Positions 18,961-30,839 of a stretch of 64,000 nt of DNA are shown one piece after another. The notes below the pieces were generated by a model. That model was not told where the DNA came from, did not search any database, and worked only from the letters and a program-made list of their open reading frames with translations. The DNA is taken from assembly GCF_048771995.1 (NCBI RefSeq), contig NC_133060.1:827501-891500 (forward strand), read 5' to 3'. The stretch's first letter is position 1. Every line of letters starts with the position of its first letter. This DNA is from Taeniopygia guttata. Lineage: Eukaryota; Chordata; Aves; Passeriformes; Estrildidae. Made by a program: the position numbers and the translations under genes.

Positions 18961-21900
18961 ATGGCGGCGCTGCCGCTGCCCCTCCCCCTCCTGCTGCTGG
19001 CCGGGGTGGCCGAGGGGACCTTGCGGGGGACAGCGGGGACAGCGCTGGACCTGGGTGAGTGACCCCGCGGCCACCGCGGCCACCGCTGTCCCCCAATGTC
19101 CCCTGGCTGTCCCCAGTGTCCCCTGGTGTCCCCTCTGCTGTCCCCAGTGTACCCAGTGTCCCCAGTGTCCCCTGGCTGTCCCCAGTGTCCCCAGTGTCCC
19201 CAGTGTCCCCTGGCTGTCCCCAGTGTCCCCAGTGTCCCTCTGCTGTCCCCAGGCCGCTGCCGCTTCGCTCTGGGCATGCAGGACGGGACCATCCCCGACT
19301 TTCGCCTCTCGGCCTCCAGCGCCTGGTCCGACTCCACCGCCGCCCGCCACGGCCGGTACGCACCAGTACGAACCAGTATCAACCAGTTTAAACCAGTATA
19401 AACCAGTACAGACCAGTATAGACCAGTAGGGGTCCTACCCCACTGCCCCGAGTGTCCCCAAGTGTCCCCTGGATGCCCCTAAACCCCAAAATATCCCCAA
19501 ATCCCTTGACTTTTCCTACATCGCAAACGTCCCCAGACGTCCCCAGGTGTCTCCAAACGTCCCCAGACGTCCCCAAACGCCCCCAAACATCCCCAGACGT
19601 CCCCAAACGTCCCCGGGTGTCCCCAGGCTGGGCCGCAGCGACGGCGACGGCGCCTGGTGCCCGGCGGGACCGGTGTTCCCGGCCGAGCAGGAGTTCCTGG
19701 AGGTGGACCTGGGCCGGCTGCACGTGGTGACACTGGTGGGGACGCAGGGACGCCACGCGGGGGGACACGGCCGCGAGTTCGCCCGGCAGTACCGGCTGCG
19801 CTACAGCCGCGACCGGCGCCGCTGGCTGCGCTGGAGGGACCGCTGGGGACACGAGGTGGATCTGGGGACAATGGGGGATTTGGGGACATCGAGGGGGTTT
19901 GGGGACATTGGGGGCTTTGGGGACATTGGGGACATCAAGGGGGTTTGGGGACTTTGGAGGACATCAGGCAAGTCGAGGGGGTTTGGGGACGCTGGGGACA
20001 TTGGGAGTGTTGAGGGGGTTTGGGGACATTGGGGTATTTGGGGACATTGGGGAGGTCGAGGGGATTTGGGGACATCAATGGGGTTTGGGGGGGTTGGAGG
20101 GATATTGGGGACATCAGGGACCTTGGGGACACCTCAGGGACACCTCGGGGACACCCTGGGGACACCTTGGGGACACCTCGGGGACACCCTGGGGACACCT
20201 TGGGGACACCCTGGGGACACCTTGGTGACACCCTGGGGACATCGTGGGACTGAGGCCATCAAGGAGGCCCCGGGAGACCTCTGGCTGTGACAGAGCCCAA
20301 GACGTTCCCGGGGTGTCCTGGGCTGACGCCACCCGTGGGTGGTGGCCCCGCAGGTGATCGGTGGCAACGAGGACCCCGAGGGCGTGGTGCTCAAGGACCT
20401 GTCCCCGGCGCCGGTGGCCCGGGCGCTCCGGGTGTACCCGCGGGCGCCACGCGCCATGAGCGTCTGCCTGCGCCTGGAGCTCTACGGCTGCCCCTGGGAG
20501 GGTGAGCATCACCTCATTGTCACCTCATTGTCACCTCACTGCCACCCCCCGGTCACCCCCGGGTCACCTCTGTCCCCTCCCCGCTGGTGGCCCTTAAGCC
20601 GTGGTGGTCACCCACGGTCGCGTCCGGCACCCAGCCGGCCCTTAGTGGTGGCCCTGGGGCAGCTGAGTTGGAGTCTTGTCACTGTGGGGTCAATGGTTGG
20701 GTGTTGGTGTCAATGGTTGGGTGTTGGGGCCATTGGTTGGGTGTTGAGGTCAATGGTTGGGTGTTGGGGTCAATGGTTGGGTCATGGAGTCATCCATTGG
20801 GTGTTGGGGTCATTGGTTGGGTCATGGAGTCATCCATTGGGTGTTGGGGTCATTGGTTGGGTGTTGGGGTCAATGGTTGGGTGTTGGGGTCATCCATTGG
20901 GTGTTGGGGTCATTGGTTGGGTGTTGGGGTCAATGGTTGGGTGTTCAGGTCATTGGTTGGGTCATGGAGTCATCCATTGGGTGTTGGGGTCAATGGTTGG
21001 GTGTTGGGGTCAATGGTTGGGTGTTGTGGTCATCCATTGGGTGTTGGGGTCAATGGTTGGGTGTTGTGGTCAATGGTTGGGTGTTGGGGTCATTGGTTGG
21101 GTGTTGAGGTCATTGGTTGGGTCATGGAGTCATCCATTGGGTGTTGGGGCCATCCATTGGGTGTTGGGGCCAACGGTTGGGTCATGGGGTCAACGATTGG
21201 TTGACAACATCCTCCACTGGCTCATGACATCATCATGGCCACGCCCCCAGCCCACCCAATGCCACCTCCTGGGTGTCCCCAAGGGGTGGTGACCCCGCGG
21301 TGACCCCACGATGACCCCACGGTGACGTGTCCCTGTCCCCAGCCGGGCTCTTGTCCTACACGGCCCCGCGGGGACACGTCATGGCCCTGGACCCCGCCCC
21401 CATCGTCCTCAACGACTCCACCTACGACGGCTTCAGCGCCGGCCCGTGAGTGTCCCCAGGTGTCCCCAGGGGCCACCTGCCCCAAGAATTCCCGAATTTC
21501 CTCAATCCAACCCCCCAGGTGTCCCCAAACCATCCCCAGGTGTCCCCAAACCATCCCCAGGTGTCTCCAAACTCTCCCAGGTTGTCCCGTGGCAGTCCCC
21601 AGGTGGGTGGGACGGGACAGTCCCAGGATCCAGCTGTGCCCCACCTGCCCAGGTGTCACTGGGGGATCTCCAGGTGTCACTGGGGGATCTCCAGGTGTGT
21701 CCCACCTGCCCAGGTTGCACTTCGGGGGGCTGGGCCAGCTCTCGGACGGGGTCCTGGGCCTCGATGACTTCTTGAGGACCCGCGAGCGCCACCTGTGGCC
21801 GGGCTACGACTACGTGGGGTGGCCGCGGCCGCCGGGGCCCCAGCCCCACGTGGAGCTGGAGTTCGAGTTCCAGGAGCTCCGCGCCTTCCACGCCATGCAG

Positions 21901-24900
21901 GTGCCCCAGGGAATGCTGGGAGATCCGGGAACGGTGGGATTGGTCAGCCATGGACGGATGGAGGGGTGGCCACCACGCCAAGGCCACCTCGGGGTCTGGG
22001 ATGTCCCTCTGGAGAACTTTGGGATTGGCCACCTTGCCCCTGGGCGTCATGGGGCGTGTCGTCACCCCCCCAGGTCCACTGCAACAACCTCCACACGCGC
22101 GGGGTCGGAATCTTCCGGGCCGTCGAGTGTCGCTTCAAGAAGATCTTGGCCACGGCTTGGGAGCCCATGGTGGCCACCCACAGCCTGGCCGGGGCCACCA
22201 AGGACGCCAGCGCCCGCTCGGTCACCGTGCCCTTGGGCGGGCGCCACGCCCGCTTCATCCAGTGCCGCTTCTTCTTCGGCGCCGAGTGGATGCTCTTCAG
22301 TGAGGTGTCCTTCATCTCAGGTTGGGTGTTGGGGTCAATGGTTGGGTGTTGGGGTCATTGGTAGGGTCATGGGGTCATCCACTGGGTGTTGGGGTCATTG
22401 GTTGGGTGTTAGGGTCAATGGTTGGGTGTTGGGGTCATCCATTGGGTGTTGGGGTCATCCATTGGTTGTTGGGGTCAATGGTTGGGTCATGGGGTCATCC
22501 ATTGGGTGTTGGGGTCAATGGTTGGGTCATGGGGTCATCCATTGGGTGTTGGGGTCAATGGTTGGGTCATGGGGTCATCCACTGGGTGTTGGGGTCATCC
22601 ATTGGGTGTTGGAGTCAATGGTTGGTTGATGACGTCACTGGCAGACCGTTGAGGTCATTGTCAGCCAATGGCGTCATCGATTTCGTGATTACATCATTGA
22701 TCGTTCCTGATATTACCATTGGTGACGTCATCGGCTGCCAATGATGTCATCAATGCCCATCCCCCCCCAGAGGTGCTGGACGACCCCGGGGGTGCCAGCG
22801 GCTGCCCCCCGACCCCCGACCCCTCCGCCGCCATCTTGGAAAACGCCCACGACGGGGGCGGGGCCACCAACGGCACCTCCCCGGGTAGGCGGGGCTTAAG
22901 TGGGTGTGGTTTCAATGGGCGGGGCTTAACTGGGAGGGGCTTCAGTGGGTGTGGTCAAGTGGGTGGGGCTTAATTGGGTGTGGTTTAATGGCGGAACGAG
23001 TGGGTGGGGCTTAATTGGGTGTGGTTTAATGGCGGAATGAGTGGGTGGGGTTTATTTGGGTGTGGCTTAATGGAGGAACAAGGGGGTGGGGTTTAATTGG
23101 GTGTGGTTTAATGGAGGAACAAGTGGGTGGGGTTTAATTGGGTGGGAATTATGTGGGCGTGGTTTATCGGCGGTGGGCGTGGCCATGACACCCTCCTGCC
23201 CTCCCAGTAGCCCCCGGGGAGGCCGAACTGGTCCCGCCGGTGGCCCCGGGCGAGGCGAAGCAGTCGCCGGCGCTGCTGGGCTGCCTGGGCGCCATCATCC
23301 TCCTCCTGCTCGCCATCATCATCCTCATCCTGCGGCGCCACCGCGGCGCGGCTGGGCCGCTGGGCAAGGTCACCGGGGGGGACTGGGAGGGACTGGGAGG
23401 GACTGGGAGGGGAACTGGGAGGGACTGGGATGGACTGGGAGGGACTGGGAGTGACTGGGATGGACTGGGAGGGACTGGGAGTGACTGGGAGGGATTTGAA
23501 GGGGACTGGGAGGGACTGGGATAGACTGGGAGGGATTTGAAGGGGACTGGGAGGGACTGGGATAGACTGGGATGGACTGGGATGGACTGGGATGGACTGG
23601 GATGGACTGGGACCAAACTGGGATGGACTGGGAGGCACTGGGAGGGACTGGGATGGACTGGGATGGACTGGGATGGACTGGGAATGGAGATTTGGGGGAC
23701 TGGGATGGAACTGGGATGGAACTGGGACCAAACTGGGACAGACTGGGATGGACTGGGATGGACTGGGAGCACTGGGATGGACTGGGACGGAACTGGGATG
23801 GACTGGGAGGGACTGGGAGGGATTTGAGGGGGGCTGGGATTGAACTGGGAGGGACTGGGAGGAACTGGGAGGGATCTTGGAGGGATTGAACTGGTTTTTA
23901 CCGCTCAGAACCCGTGGTACCTGCCCAGAACCGGTTCTGGTTGTTTCAAAGTGGTTCTAACTGGTTTTTACTGGTGGGCACTGGTGTCAGGGCTGCGGGC
24001 CGGAGGCGGCGCTGCGGGTGCAGCTCTCGGGGGACACCGTGGTCATCAACAACGCCACGGGAGGGGGAGGGGCGCGGGGGGGACCCCGCTACGAGCGGAT
24101 CGGAACCGGGACCGGGAACGGAACTGGGAATGGAACCGGAACCGGGGAGTACCAGGAACCCACCCGGGCACGGCCCCAACCGCCCCCTGTGCCGCCCGGG
24201 GCTGGTGAGAGAGGAGGGAAAATGGGGGGAAAAGGGGAAAAACTTGTGGGGAAAAAGGGAAAAGGGGGGAGGGGGAAAAAGAGGAAAAGGAAAAGGGGAA
24301 AAAGGAAAGGGGAAAAAGGAAAGGGGAAAAAAGGGAGGAAGGGGAAAAATTTGGGGTAAAAGGGGAAAAAGGGAAAAGGGGGAAAGGAAGGGGGAAAAAG
24401 GAGGGGAAAAGCAGGGAAAAAGAGGAAAAAAGGAACAAAAAAAGAAAAAAGGAGGGGAAAATGAAAAAAAGGTGAAAAGAAAGAGAAAAAGGGGGCAAAA
24501 AGGAGAAAGGGGAGAGAAAAAGGAGGGGGAGAAAGAGCGAGGGAGGATTTTCCTCCCCAGTTTCAATTTTGGCTGAAATCGCCCCAAAAAAATCACTCTG
24601 GGATTGAGGAAAAGGCTCAAAACAGCCCCAAAATCCCACGGGAATGGGAGGGGGGAGGGAAACCACGCCCCTCGAATAGCCACGCCCCTCTCTGACCACG
24701 CCCCCCAGCCAACCCGGCCTATCGGCTGCTCCTGGCCACTTACGCCCGGCCAATAGGAGGCCCCGCCCTGGCCCCACCCAACGCTGCCAAGCCAATCAAC
24801 ACCGACGGTAAGGGCGGGGCACGGGGAGGGCCACGCCCACTTTAGCCCCGCCCACAGAGACCTCACCTGTGCCCCTCCCACCTGCACAGGTGAGCCCGAG

Positions 24901-27900
24901 GCGGGGGCGGGGGCCTACGCCGAGGCTGACGTCACCGGAGGCTCCGCCTACGCCCTGGCTGGCCCCGCCCACAGCCCCGCCCACGGCCCCGCCCTCCCGT
25001 CCTTCCCGCGGCACCGCCTCCGCTTCCGGGAGAAACTGGGGGAGGGGCAGTTCGGAGAGGTAAGCCACGCCCCCGGCAGCGTGCCACGCCCCTCCCTGAG
25101 GCCACACCCACTATTTTTTAGCCTCGCCCCAAAATTCATTTCCGTGCCCTTAAATAATTTAGTCCCGCCCCTTACGAGGCCACCGCCAAATCGTATTGGC
25201 CCCGCCCCTTTTTAATGCCCCACCCAATGGGTTTGGCACGTCAGCCCCGCCCCATTTCTGAAGCCACACCCCTTTCTATTGGCCACACCCCCATGCGTTT
25301 GACCACGCCCCCTCCCCTTTGGCCCCGCCCCCAGGTGCTGCTGTGTGAGGTCATCGCCCCCCACACCCTGGGCCTGGCCCCGCCCCCCGAGCCAGGCCCC
25401 GCCCCCTCGGCCGCAGAGCGCCCCCTGCTGGTGGCGGTCAAGGTGCTGCGGCCGGACGCCCCCAAGAATGCCCGGTAGGGGAACTGGGAGAACTGGGATG
25501 GACTGGGAGGGAACTGGGAGGGACTGGGGGGAACTGGGAGGGACTGGGAGGGACTGGGAGGGACTGGGAGGGAATTGGAGGGGACTGGGAGGGACTGGGA
25601 GGGACTGGGAGGGACTGGGAGGGAATTGGAGGGGACTGGGAGGGACTGGGGGGAGCTGGGAGATGGGGACAGAATGATACTGGAGGGTGGCCAAGGGAAT
25701 CCAGGTGTCCCCAGCTGTCCCCAGGTGTGCCCAGGTGCATCTCAGGTGTCCCCAGATGTGCCCAGGTGTCCCGACATTGTCCCCAGGTGTTACCCAGCTG
25801 TACCCAGGGCATACCCAGGTGTGCCCAGGTGTGCCCCGGCCTGCCCAGGTGTGCCCAGGTGTATCTCAGGTGCGCCCAGGTGTACCCAGCTGTATCCAGG
25901 TGTGCCCAGGTGCATCTCAGGTGTCCCCAGATGTGCCCAGGTGTCCCGAAATTGTCCCCAGGTGTTACCCAGCTGTACCCAGGGCATACCCAGGTGTGCC
26001 CAGGTGTATCCCAGGTGTGCCCAGGTGTGCCCAGGTGTATCTCAGGTGTGCCCAGGTGTCCCCAGGTGTTACCCAGCTGTACCCAGGGCATACCCAGGTG
26101 TGCCCAGGTGTATCTCAGCTGTGCCCCAGGTGTCCCCAGCTGTACCCAGGTGTGCCCAGGCGTGCCCAGGTGTGCCCAGGTGTGCCCCAGGTGTCCCCAG
26201 CTGTACCCAGGTGTGCCCAGGTGTGCCCTGGCCCGCCCAGGTGCGCTGAGGCGAGCGCCGGGCGGGCCCAGGCGGGATTTCCTGCAGGAGGCGCGGACGC
26301 TGGGGCGGCTGCGGGACCCCAACATCGTGCGGCTGCTGGGGGTGTGCGGCGGGCCCGGCCCCCTGTGCATCGTCACCGAGTACATGGAGCACGGAGACCT
26401 GCACTGCTTCCTGGGCGGGGCCCGCGGACACGCCCTCAGGTGGGACACGCCCCCAGCCACGCCCACCAGGACACGCCCACTCAGAGTGGGTCGCTGTTAG
26501 CGTTTCTGGGGTGCTGGCCCTTTAAGAGAAGCTCCTCCATAACTAAGCCACGCCCCAATGTGGACACACCCACCTGAGCCACGCCCACCGGGACACGCCC
26601 ACTCTGAGTGGTTCTGGGGTGCTGGCCCTTTAAGAGAAGCGCCTCCATAATTAAGCCACGCCCATTAAAAGACCACGCCCTAATTTGGCACACCCATATA
26701 AGCCACGCCCACCAGAGCCACGCCCACTCCGAGTGGTTCCGTTAATATTTCCGGGGTTCTGGCCCTTTAAGAGAAGCCACGCCCATAAAAGGCCACGCCC
26801 CAATGTGGACACACCCCTGTAAGCCACGCCCACCAGAGCCACGCCCACTCCAAGTCAATCTGGGGGGAAAATTCCATTTTTTCAAGCAGAAAAATCTAAT
26901 TTTTTTCAGGGAAAAAAAGCATTTTAGTTTTTTTTTTTTTGGAAAATCCCCATTTTTTCGGTAAAACCCCAAATTTTTGAAATAAAACCCCCAATTTTTT
27001 TCGGTCAGCCTGGCCACGCTGGTGGACCTGGGGGCGCAGATCGCCTCCGGGATGCGCTTCCTGGCGGCGCGGAACTTCGTGCACCGGGACCTGGCGACGC
27101 GGAACTGCCTGGTGGGCGAGGGGCTGCGCGTCAAGGTGGCGGATTTCGGCATGAGCCGCAACCTGTACGGCACCGGCTACGGGCGCGTGCGCGGCCGCGC
27201 GCTGCTGCCCATCCGCTGGATGGCCTGGGAGAGCATCCTCTGGGTGAGACTGGGGGAAAAAACAGCAGTTTGGGAAAAATCGGGAAAACGGGGGAAAAAA
27301 GTGGGGTTTCGGGCAAAAAACTTGGAAAAAATGGGAAAAAATTGGATTTTATTTTGGAAATAAATGGGATTTTGGGGGGGAAATTGGGGAAATTTTTGAT
27401 TTCTTCAGGGAAAAATTGGATTTTTGGGAAATTCACGGAAATTCCCGAAATATTGGGGTTTCAGGGCAGGTTTAGTAACACCTGGGCCTTCGGGGAGGTC
27501 CTGAACACCCAAATTTGGAATTTCTGAGTGCTGGAAACTCTCAAAAAACTTCCAAAAATCCCCAAATTTCGGGGTATCAGGGCAGGTTCTGTCCGGCCAG
27601 TGACGCCTGAGCCTTCAGGGAGGTTCTGAACCCCCAAATTTGGAATTTCTGAGTGCTGGAAACTCCTCCAAAACTCCCCAAAAATTCCCCAAATTTCCCA
27701 AAAAATCCCCAAAAACTCCCCAAAAATTCCCCAAATTTCCCAGAAAATCCCCCAAAAATTCGGAATTTGGGGTTTCAGGGCAGGTTCAGCCCCGCCAGCG
27801 ACGCCTGGGCCTTCGGGGTGACGCTCTGGGAGGTGCTGACGCGCTGCCGGGAGCAGCCCTACGGCGCCCTGAGCGACGAGCAGGTGATCGCCAACGCCGG

Positions 27901-28696
27901 CCACCACTTCCAGAACCGCGGCCAGCAGGTGCACTGGGAGCACTGGGAGCACTGGGAGGGACTGGGAGGGGATTTGGGGGGACTGGGAGGGGATTTGAGG
28001 GGACTGGGAGGCACTGGGAGGCACTGGGAGGGACTGGGAGGGAACTGGGAGAGACTGAGAGGGAACTGGGAGGCACTGGGAAGGGATTTGGGGGGACTGG
28101 GAGGGACTGGGAGGGGATTTGGGGGGACTAGGATGCACTGGGAGGGAACTGGGAGGCGCTGGGACAGACTGGGATGGGACTGGGAGGGACTGGGAGGGAA
28201 CTGGGATGGACTGGGAGGGAACTGGGAAGGACTGGGATGGATTTGAGGGGGACTGGAAGATGTTTAGAGGAGGTTTTGGGGCACTGGGAGTTACTGGGAA
28301 TGGACTGGGATGGACTGGGATGGGACTGGGAGTGAACTGGGAATGGACTGGGATGGACTGGGGGGAGCTGGGAGTGACTGGGAGGGAACTGGGAGGCACT
28401 GGGAGGGACTGGGACAGACTGGGAGGGACTGGGAGTGAACTGGGAATGGACTGGGAGGGACTGGGGGGAGCTGGGACGGGGTTTGGGGCCGGTTCCCCCC
28501 ATCCCAGTCCATCCCAGTCCCTCCCAGTCCGTCCCAGTAACCCCAGTTCCAGCAGTACCTGCCCTGCCCCCCCGGCTGCCCCCCGGCCCTGCACCGGCTG
28601 ATGCTGCAATGCTGGGCCCGCGAGGCGGCCGAGCGGCCGGACTTCGGCCACCTGCACCGCGCCCTGAGTGACCACGGAGTGACCGCTGGGCTCTGA
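18961..28696 (+). CDS. DDR1: DDR1, collagen-binding discoidin-domain receptor tyrosine kinase, 17 exons
   Basis: Exons: 18961-19054, 19253-19355, 19627-19855, 20354-20501, 21343-21445, 21714-21900, 22074-22320, 22771-22884, 23208-23368, 23991-24204, 24709-24807, 24890-25059, 25335-25474, 26272-26439, 27009-27243, 27779-27928, 28553-28696. All phases agree and total 902 codons (human isoforms are about 876-919 residues). Order: Leu-rich signal peptide, discoidin domain ([32 protein letters not shown]), discoidin-like domain (YDYVGW, MQVHCNN, VPLGGR), membrane helix near residues 430-452, NPAY docking motif, kinase domain with [25 protein letters not shown] and DFGMSRN. The activation loop reads YGTGYGRV where human has YAGDYYRV, so one of three tyrosines is replaced. 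Several donors are weak (GTGGAT, GTTGGG, GTCACC, GTGCAC). The C-terminus [13 protein letters not shown] differs from human because the stop lies in a repeat. AATAAA at 29823-29828. Confidence 0.95.
19060..19250. repeat. GTGTCCCCAGTGTCCCCTGG repeats, DDR1 intron 1
   Basis: TGTCCCC units fill most of the intron up to the acceptor. C-rich on the sense strand. Related ACGTCCCCAAACGTCCCC units run up to the next acceptor at 19626. Confidence 0.8.
19857..20250. repeat. GGGGACATTGGGGGATTTGG repeats, DDR1 intron 3
   Basis: Begins at the GTGGAT donor and passes into 25-bp units of GGGGACACCTTGGGGACACC. The same GGGGACATTGGGG theme recurs at 34430-35000. Confidence 0.8.
20690..21205. repeat. GTTGGGTGTTGGGGTCAATG minisatellite, DDR1 intron 4
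   Basis: About 20-bp units with alternating GGGTCAATG, GGGTCATTG and GAGTCATCCATTG forms. Confidence 0.9.
22321..22640. repeat. Same 20-bp GTTGGGTGTTGGGG unit in DDR1 intron 7
   Basis: The array begins at the first intron base, so the exon 7 donor (GTTGGG) is itself repeat sequence. The unit is shared with intron 4, 1.1 kb upstream. Confidence 0.9.
22890..23165. repeat. GGGTGGGGCTTAATTGGGTG repeats, DDR1 intron 8
   Basis: Units of 20 to 60 bp with GTGTGGTTTAATGG(C/A)GGAA. Confidence 0.75.
23375..23885. repeat. ACTGGGAGGG/ACTGGGATGG minisatellite, DDR1 intron 9
   Basis: 9-10 bp units, G-rich on the sense strand, starting about 8 bp after the GTCACC donor. Confidence 0.95.
24210..24545. repeat. 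GGGGAAAAAGG polypurine tract, DDR1 intron 10
   Basis: Over 300 bp of nearly pure purine. Reading frames through it are Lys/Gly/Arg low complexity. Confidence 0.85.
25480..25665. repeat. ACTGGGAGGG minisatellite, DDR1 intron 13 start
   Basis: Begins within 10 bp of the GTAGGG donor; G-rich on the sense strand. Confidence 0.92.
25695..26240. repeat. CCCAGGTGTGCCCAGGTGTA minisatellite, DDR1 intron 13 end
   Basis: 11-14 bp units around CCCAGGTG, some in higher-order blocks of about 190 bp (the run from TACCCAGCTGTACCCAGGGC recurs near 25793, 25973 and 26070). Ends near the exon 14 acceptor. Confidence 0.9.
26440..26860. repeat. ~110-bp tandem unit, DDR1 intron 14
   Basis: Three to four copies with CACGCCCACTCNGAGTGGTT and GGCCCTTTAAGAGAAGC. 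Confidence 0.8.
27465..27640 (+). pseudogene. Two decayed copies of the start of DDR1 exon 16 inside intron 15
   Basis: True exon 16 begins at 27779 with GGCAGGTTCAGCCCCGCCAG and then CCTGGGCCTTCGGGG. After earlier CAGs, near 27467 and 27581, stand GGCAGGTTTAGTAACA and GGCAGGTTCTGTCCGGCCAG with similar continuations (CCTGGGCCTTCGGGG, CCTGAGCCTTCAGGG). The two copies differ from the exon at many sites and do not keep its frame. Confidence 0.8.
27929..28556. repeat. ACTGGGAGGG array ending in its inverted form, DDR1 intron 16
   Basis: Starts at the GTGCAC donor as G-rich units and stays so to about 28480; its last ~65 bp, up to the acceptor, are C-rich TCCCAGTCCCTCCCAGTCC. The intron ends are thus complementary. 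Confidence 0.9.
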
Positions 28697-29525
28697 GTGA
28701 CCACGGAGTGATCACTGCGCCCTGAGTGACCGCTGAGTGACCGCTGGGCCCTGAGTGACCGCTGAGTGACCACTGGGCTCTGAGTGACCGCTGAGTGACC
28801 ACTGCGCCCTGAGTGACCACTGAGTGACCACTGCGCCCTGAGTGACCACTGAGTGACCACTGGGCTCTGAGTGACCACTGAGTGACCACTGAGTGATCAT
28901 GGTCATCATCGTCATCACTGACCACCCTTTGGCCACCTGCACCGCGCCCTGAGTGACCACTGAGTGACCGCTGAGTGACCGCGGAGTGACCACTGAGTGA
29001 CCACTGAGTGACCACTGCACCCTGAGTGACCACTGAGTGACCACTGGGTGATCATGGTCATCTTCATCATCATCATCATCACTGACCACCATTTGGCCAC
29101 CTGCACCACGCCCTGAGTGACCACTGCGCCCTGAGTGACCATGGAGTGACCACTGAGTGACCACTGCACCCTGAGTGACCACTGAGTGACCACTGCACCC
29201 TGAGTGACCACTGAGTGACCACTGAGTGACCACTGGGTGATCATGGTCATCTTCATCATCATCATCATCACTGACCGCCATTTGGCCACCTGCACCGCGC
29301 CCTGAGTGACCACGGAGTGACCACTGAGTGACCACTGCACCCTGAGTGACCACTGAGTGACCGCTGAGTGACCACTGAGTGACCACTGCGCCCTGAGTGA
29401 CCACTGAGTGACCGCTGAGTGACCACTGAGTGACCACTGCGCCCTGAGTGACCACTGAGTGACCGCTGGGCTCCGAGTGACCACTGAGTGACCACAGAGT
29501 GACCACTGAGTGACCGCGGTCATCT
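28640..29525. repeat. GAGTGACCACTGAGTGACC minisatellite grown from the DDR1 stop region
   Basis: 9-10 bp units GAGTGACCAC/GAGTGACCGC. Pieces of exon 17 (TTTGGCCACCTGCACC, GCGCCCTGAGTGACC) recur near 28929, 29093 and 29281 within longer units that also contain TGATCATGGTCATCNTCATC. Confidence 0.9.
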
Positions 29526-29559
29526 TCCTCCCCTCCCCTGTCACTAAGGGGGGATTTCA

Positions 29560-30300
29560 TCACCCGCGGTATGGGAGGGGCCGAACCAATTTTTGGGGCA
29601 GAAATTCCGGATTTTTGTTCACGTAATTGTTAAAAATTGCCAATATCGGGGCTTTTTTGGGGCTCTAAAATAATTTTTTTTTTTTCCCTCTAAAGTTGTC
29701 CAAAATTGTCTTTTCCTTCTCAAAATTTCAATTTTTTTTCCCACAGAACTCTTTTCCTCCGGAAAAAAAAACCTCCCAAAAAACCATCTCGGTACAAAAA
29801 ACAAAATTAAATTGTATCCCCAAATAAATTTTTTTCATGGAAAAAAAATCCCAGATCTCGCCATAAACACAATTTTTTTTCCTTTTCAGAACACCCCAAA
29901 TTTTAAATAAATCCGTTGGAATTCCTTGGGAATGCAGTTTTTTCTCTCAAAATTTCTCTCAAAAATTTTTTGCAATCAAAGAAATTTTTTTTCACACAGA
30001 AAATCTTTTTTTTCCACCCAAAACCCATTTTCCCCCTAAAAATTATCTTTAATAATGAAAAAATCCCATTTTTGTGGCTTTTAAAAAGTCCTTTTGGACA
30101 CATTTTTAGTCTTTTTTTGAGATACTTTTTAACCTTTTTTTTTTCCTTTTTTGGGGACATTTTGGACCCTTTTTTATTTTTATTTGTGGCCTTTTTGGAC
30201 CCTTTTTAGCCCTTTTTGGCCTTTTTCACTATTTTTGGGTGGATCTTCCGTATTTTTCCCATTTCCCCCTTGGCCACCGCCCATCCCCGGGGTCACCAGG
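29560..30300. other. DDR1 3' UTR and flank, AT-rich
   Basis: Poly-T and poly-A rich. AATAAA at 29823-29828 is the likely DDR1 poly(A) signal. Otherwise no feature. Confidence 0.5.
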
Positions 30301-30355
30301 CGGGGTCACAACCGCCAATGTCGACGTTTATTGTCACTGTCGCGATACAAGCAGC

Positions 30356-30823
30356 GTTGCCATGGCAACAGGAGCAGGCCTGGGAGTAGGTAGGCCGCAG
30401 GCTTCATTGCCATAGCAATGGGAGCAGGCCTTGGGAGTACATAGGCCACAGGCTTCATTGCTGTGGTGACGGGAACAGGCCTTGGGAGTAGGCAGGCTGC
30501 AGGCTTCGTTGCCACGGTGACAGGAGCAGGCTGCAGGTGTCATTACCATGGCAACCAGAGCAGGCCTTGGGAGCACACAGGCTGCAGGCTTTGTTACCAT
30601 AGCAACAGGAGCAGGCTGCAGGTTGTTGCCATGGCAACAGGCACAGGCCTTAGCAGTACACAGGCCTCAGGCTTCGCTACCATAGCAACAGGAGCAGGCC
30701 GCAAGCTGTTGCCATGGCGACAGGCATAGGCCTTAGCAGTACACAGGCCTCAGGCTTTGTTGTCGTGGCAACCAAAGCAGGCCTTGGTAGTACACAGGCC
30801 TCAGGCTTTGTTGCCGCGGCAAC
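30356..30823. promoter_or_regulatory. Array of eleven RFX X-box-like palindromes
   Basis: Sites of the form GTTRCCATRGYAAC occur at 30356, 30406, 30457, 30508, 30542, 30593, 30625, 30676, 30708, 30759 and 30810. Several are perfect palindromes (GTTGCCATGGCAAC). Spacings are multiples close to 17 bp, mostly 51, 34 or 32, and the spacer carries GGAGCAGGCCTTGGGAGTAC and CACAGGC(T/C)TCAGGCTT. RFX proteins bind such sites in MHC class II and ciliary promoters; binding here is inferred. Confidence 0.7.
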
Positions 30824-30839
30824 AAGACCAGGCCGCAGG

